Program-made: the position numbers and the translations under genes
Part shown: piece by piece, positions 33,067 to 44,504 of the stretch
How positions within the stretch are numbered: the stretch's first letter is position 1
Layout of the letters: every line of letters begins with the position of its first letter
Notes under the pieces: model-generated
The model's database searches: none
Told to the model about the DNA's origin: nothing
What the model saw: the letters and a program-made list of their open reading frames with translations, nothing else
Assembly (NCBI GenBank): GCA_024500155.1
Contig: CM044875.1
Coordinates: 18,809,203 to 18,873,202 of the forward strand
DNA length: 64,000 nt
Reading direction: 5' to 3'
Origin: Chenopodium formosanum
Taxonomy: Eukaryota > Streptophyta > Magnoliopsida > Caryophyllales > Amaranthaceae

Positions 33067-35618
33067 TGTAACACCCTAGAAATTCCTTTCTTTTAAAATA
33101 CCTGTTTTGCCCTGTTTAAAACTTTAAATAGGAATATCTAAGACATTACGCCACCGTTAAAACAGCTAAGGCAACTATCAAAGACACACAGCGGAAGACT
33201 AATTTCAAAACCATTCAAAACAAGTCAACTTGAAATGTCAATCAACGAAAGTAAAGTCAAACCAAAGACAAACGAAGTAAAATAAAATCAACCTACAACT
33301 TGGAACCAATATAGGCCCTTATTAAAACCAAACCAACTTCAAAACCTTTGCGTTAGTCATGCATAATAATAATATCATAAATAATTAAAGCATTAAACAC
33401 ATCATATACTTATAGAAACTAGCATGATTCGCTCTTCACTCATTCCCATTCATGAATATGCTTCATCACCTGAAAAGCTTCTCTGTACTTGTTTCCAATA
33501 CTCTCCATTAAAAATGGGTTATCATAGGGCCAAGATAAAGAAAAGGCCAACAAACACACAAAACACACAATCAGCAAAGCTGAGTACATAAGCGTAATTA
33601 ACACACTAGCATACAGTTCCCTATCAATACACAACTTACCTCATTGCACCTGTTTTTCAAGCATACAACAATCAATAAAAGTTCTCACTAGACACTACAT
33701 AATTTATTTAGCATTGATTACGCATTGAACGGGTTTTCCCCTAACCTCCCCCAAATAAATTGAGGTTACTAACATGGGAGCTAACCGTGTCAGCATCAAT
33801 AACCACTCATAGGTGGCGGAATTCTTGCGCATAATAATAACAAAAGGAATGTACAGCGTCCTGTACTGCAGTAGAAGATATGGTTAAATATAAAACCCCA
33901 TAACTCCCCCCATATGTTCATACTCAAGGTATATACGTTCCAAGAGTTTTGGTGTGTAATCTCTTTCACTTTACGGTATTTACATATTATTAGACTTGGT
34001 GATGACTCTCAACCATAATCATTCAATCAACAATAATTATTCGAACAATCAAATATACCAATTTAATTCTTGAATAATTAGTGACCACATAATATTTAAT
34101 GTTGAACCGTTTTTAATTCTACCTCGGTGCCAATGACACCTTAAACGCATAAAACGCCACAAATCCTATCCCTCGGTGTTAAAAACACCTTAAGTGCACT
34201 AAGGTACCAACATACAATTTATTCCTCGTGTACATAGACACTTATATGGCTCCTTTCTCATGCTTAAAGCATCAATAAAAATTATATGAACCATAATAAA
34301 ATTCCTTTTCAATATCCTAAACCAAATTAAACATTTAGTTTAATTAAACATGTTTTCTAACATGCCACAAATAAATATGTGGTTCATAAACAATATTCCA
34401 AACTATAATTTTCCATCCAACAATCCATCACAAATAAATCATGCTTCATAATCCAATTACCAATAACATCTAAGTCATAATTTCCATTCCAAATCTAGCA
34501 TGAAACTACTCGTAATCAATTAAACACACTTAGCATGCTAGTACATCAATATAATTGTGCTAATTACGCGAACATACCTTGAATACGATCTTAATATCGC
34601 CACAATTAATAAAAATCACTCATTTCGAAAATCTCCAACAATTTAAAATCATAGAAAAGTATTAAAACGCACTCTACACAAATTTCCATCAATACATACT
34701 ATTATAAAACCCCTCATAATTTAATTAAAATAAGCCAAAATTATATTTAAAACATCATACTTTAATCCCAATTAATGGGTAATTAAAATTCCTTAAAGAA
34801 ACTTGATTTTTAATGCTCTACCAAAAATTCTAGCACTATATTTTAATGAAAACTTGCTGTAATTTAGCCTTAAAACACTTTAATCAAAGGTTTACACCAT
34901 TATATATCATAATTCTTCAATAAAATATAAATCAAGAACCTAGGGTTTTGAAAATAGGGGCTTTTTAATTAAAAACATAATGTGAAAAATAATTAACATA
35001 ATACTCATAATCAAACATCAAAATCAAATCCCAAAACTCATAATTAACAATTAGATCTAGGATTAAATTGGTTTTTAAAAATAAAGTTTTAATTTTTTAA
35101 ATTTTTTTTTGTTCGAAAAAGGTTGCTGGCCGGCTTGCCGCCAGCCGCCGACTGGTGCTGCTGGTGGCTGGCGCCAGCGGCCCACTGGTGGTGGTGGTGG
35201 TCGGCTGTAAGGGGGAGGCCGAAAAGGGGAAGGGAAGAAGAGAAAGAAAAAGAAAATAAAAACAAAGAGAAAAGGGAGAGAAGTTTACCTTGGGTTTTCT
35301 CCACCTTGGGCAAAGTTTGATTTGCCTCATGTGTTGAATATTTATACCCCTTCTCTAGAAACCCTTCTCCCAAAACTTTCCTCTTTTAATTTTTCTAATC
35401 CCTTCCCTAATAAAACTTTACTTAAAATAAAACTTTCCTAAATTAAACCCCAACTTAATTAAAATAATTAATTAAATAAACTTTCCTTTTATAAAATATT
35501 TCCAAACTTATTAAAATAAATAAATAAAATACTTTAACTAAAACATTTCAATTTAATTAAAATACTTCTCAAAATACTTATTTTATATAAAATACGTATA
35601 AAAATATGAAGTATTACA
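33067..35618 (-). repeat. Tekay-family LTR (first of three)
   Basis: TGTAACACCCTAGAAATTCC to GAAGTATTACA, 2.55 kb, clearly homologous over its length to the LTRs at 36860 and 44505. A reversed purine tract (CTACCCTCCTTAAAAG) follows at once, so this is the 3' LTR of a minus-strand element. It has the CAATCAGCAAAGCTGAGTAC block and a GC-rich island near 35120-35215. The left flank GCTGC has no matching duplication on the far side of the cluster. Confidence 0.85.
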
Positions 35619-36859
35619 GTCTACCCTCCTTAAAAGACGTTTCGTCCCGAAACTTTTGAAACGAAATTCAAAGTTTTTCCTCACTTAGTATAACATTGCT
35701 GTACTTTTTGTCCTACTTTTAACTTTTTGTGTCTCATTGAGAACACAATAACTCAAAATACTTGTTAAAATTATGGAAAAAGCACAAAATAACTGAAAAT
35801 ATAGGGAAAAAGCGAGAAATTCTACCGCATTCTACCCCCTAAAAGAAAACGAGTTACGTCCCCGTAACTCAACATACCTGAAACAACTCTACGTATTTCT
35901 TTTTCATTTCCTCTTATGCCTCCCACGTGGCTTCCTCTTACTCTTGGTTAGACCATAACACTTTTACAATCTTAACATTCTTATTGCGTGTACTACGCAC
36001 TTTACTGTCGAGAATTTTGACAGGTCTCTCTTTATAGGTTAAACCTTTGGTTTAGCTCAATGGTTTCAGGTTGTAGCACATGGGATTTATCAGGTATATA
36101 CCTTCTTAATTGAGACACATGAAATACATCATGCACTTTGCTTAGCTCCATAGGTAAGGCCAACCTATAAGCTACTTTGCCTATTCTTTGCAGTATTTCA
36201 TATGGACCAATGTACTTTGGGCTCTGTTTTTCGTTCTTTCCAAATCTCATTACTCCTTTCATTGGCGATACCTTTAATAACACCTTGTCACCAACATCAA
36301 ACTCCACTTCTCTACGCTTCAAATCTGCGTAGCTCTTTTGGCGATCTTGAGCTGCTTGAATCTTAGCTTGAATTTCCCTTACTTGCTTCATTGTATCCTC
36401 AATCATTTGAGGCCCTAGAATCATTGTTTCACTTATATCGTTCCAACAGATTGGACTACGACACTTTCTCCCATATAATGCCTCAAATGGAGCCATTCCT
36501 ATGCTCACATGATAACTATTATTGTAGGAAAATTCAATAAAATCCAAGCTATCCTCCCATCCTCCTTGGTAGTCTATAACACAAGCTCTCAACATGTCCT
36601 CCAAGGTTTAAATGGTTCTCTCAGTTTTCCCATTTGTGGCAGGGTGAAACGTTGTACTCATCTTAAGTGTCGTACCAAAGTTTTCCTGTACGCTTTTCCA
36701 GAATTTTGAAAGAAACCTGGAATCTCTGTCAGACACAATATCCTTTGGAATTCCATGTAACCTCACAACATTCTTGATGTAAGCTTTTGCAAGTTGCTCC
36801 ATCTTCCAAGTCTCCTTCATTGGTATAAACACCGCAGATTTTGTAAGTCTGTCCACCAC
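35619..36859 (-). pseudogene. truncated Tekay integrase end
   Basis: The minus strand contains the integrase C-terminal half in two frames: 36608-36859 (DRLTKSAVFIPM and a DSRFLSKFW block) and 36032-36604 (SYNNSYHVSIGMAPFEALYG and HDVFHVSQLRRYIP). A nonsense codon near 36605 separates them. It is about 90% or more the same as 39711-40700 in the next element. It stops abruptly at 36859, where the next LTR starts, so most of pol and gag are gone. The non-coding stretch 35619-36030 holds the reversed GAGTTACGGGGACG motif. Confidence 0.85.
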
Positions 36860-39418
36860 TGTAACACCCTAGAAATTCCTTCCTTTTTAAAATACCTGTT
36901 TTGCTCTATTTAAAAACTTTAATTGGGAATATCTAAGATATTACCGCCATCGTGATAACGGCTAAGGCAACTATCAAAGACACACAGCGGAAGACTAATT
37001 TCAAACCCTTTCAAAACAAGTCAACTTAAAAAGTAAATCAACGAAAGTAAACTCAAACCAAAGTCAAACGAAGTAAAATAAAATCAACCTACAACTTGGA
37101 ACCATTATAGGCCCTTATTAAAACCAAACCAAATTCAAAACCTTTTCGTTAGACATGCATAATAATATTATCATAAATAATTAAAGCGATAAACACATCA
37201 TAAACTTATGGAAACTAGCATAATACGCTCTTCACTCATGCCCATTCATGAATATGCTTCAACACCTGAAAAGCTTATCTCTACCTATTTCCACTACTCT
37301 CCATTATAAATGGGTCATCATAGGGCCAAGATTAAGACAAGACCAACAAACACACAAAACACACAATCAGCAAAGCTGAGTACATAAGCGTAATTAACAC
37401 ACTAACATACAATTTCCTATCAACACACTATTTACCTTGTTGCACCTGTTTTTCAAGCATACCACATTCAATAAAAATTCTCACTAGACACTAAATAATT
37501 TATTTAGCATTGATTACGCATCGAACGGGTTTCTAGCCTCCCCCAATAAATTGAGGTTACTGACACGGGAGCTAACCGTGCCAGCATCAAAAACCACACA
37601 TAGGTGGCGGAATTCCTGCGCATAATAATAATAAAAAGGAATATACATCGTCCGGTACTCCATTAGAAGTTATGGTTAGATATAAAACCCCATAACTCCC
37701 CCCATATGTTCATACTCAAGGTATATACGTTTCAAGAGTTTTGGTGCGTAATCTCTTTCACTTTACGTTATTTACCGATTATAAAACTTGGTGATGACTC
37801 TCAAACCCTAATCATTCAATCAACAATAATTATTCAAACAATCAAATATATCAATTTAATTCTTGAATAATTAGTGACCACTTAATAATTAATGTTGAAC
37901 CCTTTTTGATTCTACCTCGGTGCCAATGACACCTTAAACGCATAAAGCGCCACAAATCCTATCTCTCGGTGTTAAAAACACCTTAAGTGTACTAAGGCAC
38001 CAACATACAATTTATTCCTCGTGTACATAGACACTTATATAGCTCATTCCTCATGCTTAAAGCATCAATAAAAATTATATGAACCATAATAAAATTCCTT
38101 TTCAATATTCCAAACCAAATTAAACATTTAGTGTAATCAAACATGCTCTCTATTGTGCCATAAATAAATATGTGGTTCATAAATAATATTCCATGCTATT
38201 ATTTTCCATTCAATAATCCATCACAAATAAATCATGCTTCATAATCCAATCACCAATAACATCCAAATCATAATTTCCAATCCAAACCTAGCATGATACT
38301 ACTTGTAATCAATCAAACATATTTAGCATGCTATTACATCAACAATATTATGCTAAGTACGCAAACGTACCTTGAATACGATCTTAATATCGCCACAATT
38401 AATAGAAATCACTCACTTCAAAGTCTCCTACAATTTAAAATCATAAAAGAATATTAAAACCCACTCTATACAAATTTCCAGCAATATATACTATTATAAA
38501 ACCCCTCATAATTTATTTAAAATAAGCTGAAATTATATTTAAAACATTATAATTAAATCTCAATTAATGGGTAATTAAAATTTCTTAAAGAAACTTGATT
38601 TCTAATGCTTTACCAGAAATTCCAGCACTTTATTTTAATTAAATCTTGCTGTAATTTAGTCTTAAAACACTTTAATCAAAGGTTTACACCATTATATATT
38701 ATAATCCTTCAATAATTTATAAATCAAGAACCTAGGGTTTTCAAAAATTAGGGCTTTTTAATTAAAAACATAATCTGAAAATTAATTAATATAATACTTT
38801 TAATCAAACATCAAAATCAAATCACAAAATAAACCAATAATTAATATTTAGATCTAGGATTAAATTGATTTTTAAAATAAAATTAATTTTTTTTTTATTC
38901 GAAAGAGAGAGAGAGAAGAAGAAGAAGGTGGCAGCCACCACGCCGGCTGCCGGCGGTTGGTGCTGCTGGCGGCGGCAGCCACCTGCTGCCGGTGGCTGGC
39001 AGTGGTGGTGGGGATGGCCGAAAAAAAAAGAAGGGGAAGGGGAGAAAGGAAAAAGGAAGAAGAAAAAAAAAAGAAAAATAAGGAAAAGGAGAGAGAAGTT
39101 TACCTTGGGTTTTCTCCACTCTGGGCAAAGTTTAATTTGCCTCATATGTGGGATATTTATACCCCTTCTCTAAAACCCTTCTCCCTAAACTTTCCCTTTT
39201 TAATTTTCCTAATCCCATCCCTAATAAAACTTTATTAAAATAAACTTTCCTAAATTAAACCCCAACTTAATTAAAATAATTAATTAAATAAGCTTTCTTT
39301 GTATAAAATATTTCCAACTTATTAAAATAAATAAATAAAATACTTTAAATAAAACATTTAAATACTTCTCAAAATACTTATTTTAAATAAAATACGTATA
39401 AAAATACGAGGTATTACA
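36860..39418 (-). repeat. 3' LTR of the Tekay element
   Basis: TGTAACACCC to GAGGTATTACA, followed by the reversed purine tract CTACCCTCCTTAAAAG. It holds the conserved CAATCAGCAAAGCTGAGTAC block near 37367 and a GC-rich island near 38925-39020. Confidence 0.92.
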
Positions 39419-39710
39419 GTCTACCCTCCTTAAAAGAAGTTTCGTCCCGAAACTTGGGGAATGAAATCCGAAATTTTTCCTTAATTAGTATAATATTGCT
39501 GTACTTTTTGTCATACCTTTACTCTTTTTGCGTCTCATTGAGAACACAAGAACTCAAAATATTCGATAAATTTGTGCAAAAAGCACAAAAATAACTGAAA
39601 ATATAGGAAAAAGCGTGCAAAAAGCACAAAAATAACTGAAATATAGGAAAAAGCGCGAAATTCTACCGCATTCTACCCCCCTAAAAGAAAACGAGTTACG
39701 TCCCAGTAAC

Positions 39711-41249
39711 TCAACATACCTGAAACAACTCAGGGTATTTCTTTTTCATTTCATCTTCTACCTCCCAAGTGGCTTCCTCATACTCTTGATTAGACCATAA
39801 CACTTTCATAATCTTAACATTCTTATTGCGTGTACTACGCACTTTGCTATCAAGAATTTTGACAAGTCTTTCTTCATAGGTCAACCTTTGGTCTAGCTCT
39901 ATGGTTTCAGGTTGCAGTACATGGGATTTATCAGGTATATACCTTCTTAATTGAGACACGTGAAATACATCGTGTACTTTTCTTAGCTCCATAGGTAAGG
40001 CTAATCGATAAGCTACTTTGCCAATTCTTTGCAGTATCTCATATGGACCAATGTACTTTGGGCTCAGTTTCCCTTTCTTTCCAAATCGCATTACTCCTTT
40101 CATTGGTGATACTTTTAATAACACCTTATTACCAACATCAAACTCCTCTTCTCTACGCTTTAAATCTGCGTAGCTTTTTTGGCGATCATGAGCTGCTTGA
40201 ATCTTGGCTTGAATTTCCTTTACTTGCTTCACTGTATCCTCGATCATTTGAGGCCCTAGAATCATTGTTTCGCTTATATCGTTCCAACAAATCGGACTAC
40301 AACACTTTCTCCCATATAATGCCTCAAATGGAGCCATTCCTATGCTCGCATGATAACTATTATTGTAAGAAAATTCAATCAAATCCAAACTATCCTCCCA
40401 TCCTCCTCGGAAGTCTATAACGCAAGCTCGCAACATGTCCTCCAAGGTTTGAATGGTTCTCTCAGTTTGCCCATCTGTGGCAGGGTGAAACGCTGTACTC
40501 ATCTTAAGTGTCGTACCAAAGTTTTCCTGTACACTTCTCCAAAATTTTGAGAGAAACCGGGAATCTCTATCAGACACAATATCCTTTGGAATTCCATGTA
40601 ACCTCACAACATTCTTGATGTAAGCCTTTGCAAGTTGCTCCATCTTCCAAGTCTCCTTCATTGGTATAAACACCGCAGATTTTGTTAGTCTGTCCACCAC
40701 TACTCAAATAGTATCATTGCCACTCTTTGATTTTGGAAGGCAAGTCACAAAATCCATCGAAATGCAATCCCACTTCCATCCAGGAATTTCCAATGGTTTC
40801 ACCGTTCCCTGTGGCTTCTTGTGTTCTATTTTCACTTTTTGGCAAGTCAGACACTTTGCTACGAATTCCGCAACTTCATTCTTCATTTTAGGCCACCAAT
40901 ACACCCTTTTCAAGTCCTTATATTGCTTATCCCCTCCTGGGTGTACTGAATAGGGCGTATTGTGCCCCTCTTCCATCACCTTTCTCTTCACTTCCTCACA
41001 CTTTTGGGGTACACACCATCGACCTTTATACCTCAAACTTCCATCTTCATGAATTTTGAAATCTGTAGCTTTGCCTTGCTTTATTTTCTCTCGAATCCTA
41101 TCCAATTTCACATCTCCTGCTTGGTTTTCCCTTATCTCGTCGAAAATGGTTGGTTGGATAGTTAGATTCGCTAGAATGCCAGCTGGTACTCCCCATTCTA
41201 CTACTTCTAAATTCATTTTTCTCATTTCCCTACATAACTCATCAGCCAC
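39711..41249 (-). pseudogene. Tekay RNase H end, integrase and chromodomain, one nonsense codon
   Basis: Frame 40704-41249 carries the zinc-binding H2C2 domain (HPGGDKQYKDLKRVYWWPKM, then CLTCQKVK) and the start of the integrase core. It stops at TGA 40704-40706, where related sequences have tryptophan. The same frame resumes at once and runs to 39711: core with SDRDSRFLSKFW and ATDGQTERT, the conserved HDVFHVSQLRRY region, and a C-terminal chromodomain (VLWSNQEYEEATWEVEDEM). The product would insert cDNA into the genome, with the chromodomain guiding it to chromatin. Apart from the single stop, this is the best-kept part of the element. Confidence 0.9.
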
Positions 41250-42193
41250 TATCCGTGAATGGTCTTACGACTTAGAGCATCCGCAACTACGTTTGCTTTC
41301 CCTTCGTGGTATTGTATGTCCAGGTCGTAATCCGTCGTATATTCCAACCATCTCCTCTGTCGAGAGTTCAAATCCTTTTGAGTGAAAATGTATTTTAAGC
41401 TCTTATGGTCTGTATAAATTCTACATTTCACTTCATACAAGTAATGACGCCAGATCTTTAGTGCAAAGATAATCGCAGCAAGTTCCAAATCATGGGTTGG
41501 GTAATTCACTTCATGAGTCTTTAACTGCCTTGATGCGTATGCAATTACCTTCCCATTTTTCATAAGCATACACCCTAGACCATTCTTTGACGCATCGCTA
41601 TACACATCATAGATACCACTGTCGTCTGGTAGGGTAAGCACTGGTGCTGTAACCAGCTTCTGCTTCAAGAGTTGGAATGATTCTTCACACTTATCGTCCC
41701 ACTTAAACTTCTTGTCTTTCTTCGTTAATGTATTCATAGGTTTAGCAATCTTCGAGAAATCTTTCACAAAACGCCTATAATATCCTGCTAGACCTAAGAA
41801 ACTCCGAACGTCAGACACTGTTTTGGGAGTAGGCCAACCCTTCACAGCTTCGATCTTGGCTGGGTCTACTTCCACGCCATCCTTAGACACGAAATAACTT
41901 AAGAATGCTACCTTTTTCAACCAAAATTCACACTTAGAGAACTTTGCATAAAGATTGTTTTCTCTCAGTGTTTGCAGAATTGCTCTCACGTGTTCCACAT
42001 GTTCCTCTTTGTTCTTAGAATAAACCAATATGTCATCTATGAATACTACAACAAACTTGTCCATAAATTGATGAAATACCCTGTTCATCAAATCCATAAA
42101 GATTGCCGGAGCCATCCGATATGGTGCCTTAGATATTGGTGTTGTTCCTGGGACTAAGTCTATAGTGAAATCGATTGCCCTCTTAGGTGGCAT
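41249..42193 (-). pseudogene. Tekay reverse transcriptase/RNase H with internal deletion
   Basis: The frame begins with the usual pre-RT segment (IDLVPGTTPISKAPYRMAPA) and jumps straight to IFMDLMNRVF and VVFIDDILVYS. The fingers and first palm motifs, about 110 residues in related elements, are missing although the frame is kept. Thumb and connection follow, then RNase H with YSDASKNGLG and YTDHKSLKYIF. The FIDD catalytic pair is present, but without the deleted part the enzyme cannot work. The join lies at about 42105-42118. Confidence 0.9.
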
Positions 42194-42240
42194 CTCAGGG
42201 ATCTCGTTTGAAAATACATCCAGAAATTCATTTACTACAT

Positions 42241-42606
42241 CTATATTTTCTGGCTTAACTGCCTCCTCATATCCATGTTCCTCACACTACAAAAGTATAT
42301 TGGATGCCCCTTTCTCATGTACTTTGCCAACTTTAATACAGAAATCAATCTAGGGCATTTAACTTTGACATGCATCCAGTACGTCACTGCCTCATTCCCA
42401 CTTGTGGTCATTTTTACTTTCTGCGATCGACAACCTATTTCTGCATTGTACTTGCTTAACCAATCCATTCCTAGGATGACATCAAAATCCTTTAACCCAA
42501 ACTCAATCAGATCCGACTGAAACTCTTTCCCTTCGATCTCTAAAGGTACATTCTTAAAGATTTTGGTACAGTTCACTACCCCGCCCGTTGGAATGGTTAT
42601 GGTCAA
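42241..42606 (-). pseudogene. retroviral-type aspartic protease, N-terminally cut
   Basis: The frame contains the second half of a Ty3/gypsy protease: ITIPTGGVVNCTKIFKNVPL and the DFDVILGMDWLSKYNAEI signature. The active-site DSG segment that should precede it is absent: upstream the sequence becomes non-coding. A frame break near 42290 separates it from the pre-RT segment. It sits between the acidic ORF and the reverse transcriptase. Confidence 0.8.
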
Positions 42607-43088
42607 CTCTTAAGACATAAACTTATCTATCACTTAACACCCTTTGAAACATTCACAATAAAATTTGAAGCTAACAAATTGGGATATCAACAGCTAAGAA
42701 TTCCCTAAATTTGTAGCTTTTTCAATCAATTATTGATTGCTAATCAACCATACACTTAATAAAGCATCACATAGATAAAGAAAAATAATTCCCATAGATT
42801 CCCATGGCCGAGAAGTAATTTTATTGGAATTAATTTGCTTGGAGTTTTGGCTATTTGAATAGTGATGTGAAATGGGCGATTTTGGAAAATAAATGAATTT
42901 CTTTATTAATCATATAAAATTTTCGACAAGGAAATAAATAGGATTGTATTATTTAAAATAAACTAGAATTAATAAAATAATTTTTTTTTCTAAAAACTTA
43001 TGTGGTCATGCCACTTATTACTTTAAAACTAGAGTGATAATAACTGAAATAAAAACCGAAAATTCACGACGAGGAAAGCTATAAAAAT

Positions 43089-43790
43089 CTAATCCTTTCG
43101 GACATCGTCTCTCTTGTCGGCCGACTGCTTGTAGCTACCAGGGTCGAACTTCGAATCATCTTCCTCCTCCATTGGCTCGGGTGATTCTGGTTCAGGTTCC
43201 ACCTGTACGAACTCTCCCTCTTCCTCCTCATCAGAAGAAATTTCTATAATGACTGGAGTTGGAGGTGGATATGGATTAGAAATTTCCATGAGTGAACTAT
43301 CTCCCTGTTGTTGTTCCTCATTTTCCGCTTGATTTCCCCCTGAAGAATGAGAAGAAGAAGAAGAACTTTCTGATTGATGACTAGGAGAAGGTGGATTTTG
43401 CCCCACTGGGTTTTCGAAATAATAATCATGGTATGGAAGGTGAAGTTGTCGGCAATGGGCCTTCTCGACCCTAATAAGGTAGGAAATTAAAAATCTGTAA
43501 TCCGGGTACCATTGTCCATAATAGTCCCTGTATTTGTAGTAGTTTGGGATGTCCCCTGGTAAATAGAAATCAGAAAATTTGGATTTGACAGCATAATAAG
43601 AGGGCTCATCCGGCAAGCAACGGACAATCATAGCTGAAATATGATCAGGGCTATCAAAAACTCTGTCCTTTAAAACATTGCTCCTGTTGGAACAGTAAAA
43701 GCGAATCTTTTGAACATAATCATAGGGATGTTCATTTGGTTTCTTAGTGAGAGTGCCTAGTTCGGTGTATCTGCTAGGAAGATTCGGCAT
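43089..43790 (-). CDS. uncharacterised acidic-tail ORF in the gag position
   Basis: About 233 codons from ATG 43790 to the stop at 43089. The open frame extends to 43871, but TTCCTTACAG just before GATG looks like a splice acceptor, so an upstream exon is likely. Residues 1-130 are rich in Tyr, Pro and Arg (MPNLPSRYTELGTLTKKPNE, YYKYRDYYGQWYPDYRF). A Ser/Gln-rich linker and a strongly acidic end (EISSDEEEEGEF, PEPMEEEDDSKF) follow. I see no zinc knuckle and no gag motif. It lies between the primer site and protease of the Tekay element, where gag belongs. Its function is unknown. Confidence 0.6.
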   Translation of the reverse strand: MPNLPSRYTELGTLTKKPNEHPYDYVQKIRFYCSNRSNVLKDRVFDSPDHISAMIVRCLPDEPSYYAVKSKFSDFYLPGDIPNYYKYRDYYGQWYPDYRFLISYLIRVEKAHCRQLHLPYHDYYFENPVGQNPPSPSHQSESSSSSSHSSGGNQAENEEQQQGDSSLMEISNPYPPPTPVIIEISSDEEEEGEFVQVEPEPESPEPMEEEDDSKFDPGSYKQSADKRDDVRKD

Positions 43791-43871
43791 CCTGTAAGGA
43801 AAAGACTTAGAAAAGAATTCACTTTCCCAAAGAAAACAAAATAATACAGTTCTTGCATGAAATAGGTTCAA

Positions 43872-44487
43872 TGTTCAATCAAACAATTTTCTTATTTCTA
43901 ACCACATAAATACATGCTCACAAGTACTCCATAAACATGATTAAACATCACAACCTAAATATTAATGCATACAAGAACATGATTGTTCCTAACTTATATG
44001 CCCAATTTCTTTCCTACCCAAACTCACCAACATGCTTTTTTTAAAACTATTAACACATAATACTTACCTTAATCCTCGCTTTCCTACAAAATGAACAAAC
44101 TAAAAATATTTTTGACTCCTTTTTAATTAAATTTTTCGAAATTAAATAAGAAAGAAGGCAAAGTTCGAACCTCCCTAAAATTTTTTTTTTTTTCGAATCT
44201 TCCTTCTAAAAAAAAAAAAAATTTCGGACCATTAAATAAAATAAAAAAAAATTTCGACCTTCCTTTAAAAAAAATTCGAACCAAATAAAAAAAAATTTTG
44301 GTTTTAAATTAAATCAATAAATATTTAATCTTCTAAAAAAAATAAATAAAATAATCAGAATAAAATAAAATAAAATAGAAATTAATTCTCTAAAAATTTT
44401 ACCAATAAATAAGTACTTGGCCAAGATTAAATTTAAAACACTTTAAAACACGTTTTTGGCTTTAGTGGTAATAAAATCTCAACCTAA
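43872..44487 (-). other. leader of the Tekay element
   Basis: Very AT-rich, with runs of A and T and repeated TTTCGAA/TTCGAA. No coding signal apart from a possible upstream exon of the acidic ORF that I cannot place. Confidence 0.5.
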
Positions 44488-44501
44488 GCTCCCAGATACC
44501 A
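44488..44501 (-). promoter_or_regulatory. primer binding site of the Tekay element
   Basis: On the minus strand TGGTATCTGGGAGC, three bases after the 5' LTR. It resembles the initiator-tRNA-Met site TGGTATCAGAGC with changes. Confidence 0.7.
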
Positions 44502-44504
44502 CTT

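Noticed and set aside
35089..35373. His/Ala/Pro-rich frames in the Tekay LTR, repeated near 38822-39173 and 46470-46836
   Set aside because: They lie within LTRs over the GC-rich island, differ in frame between copies, and appear on both strands.
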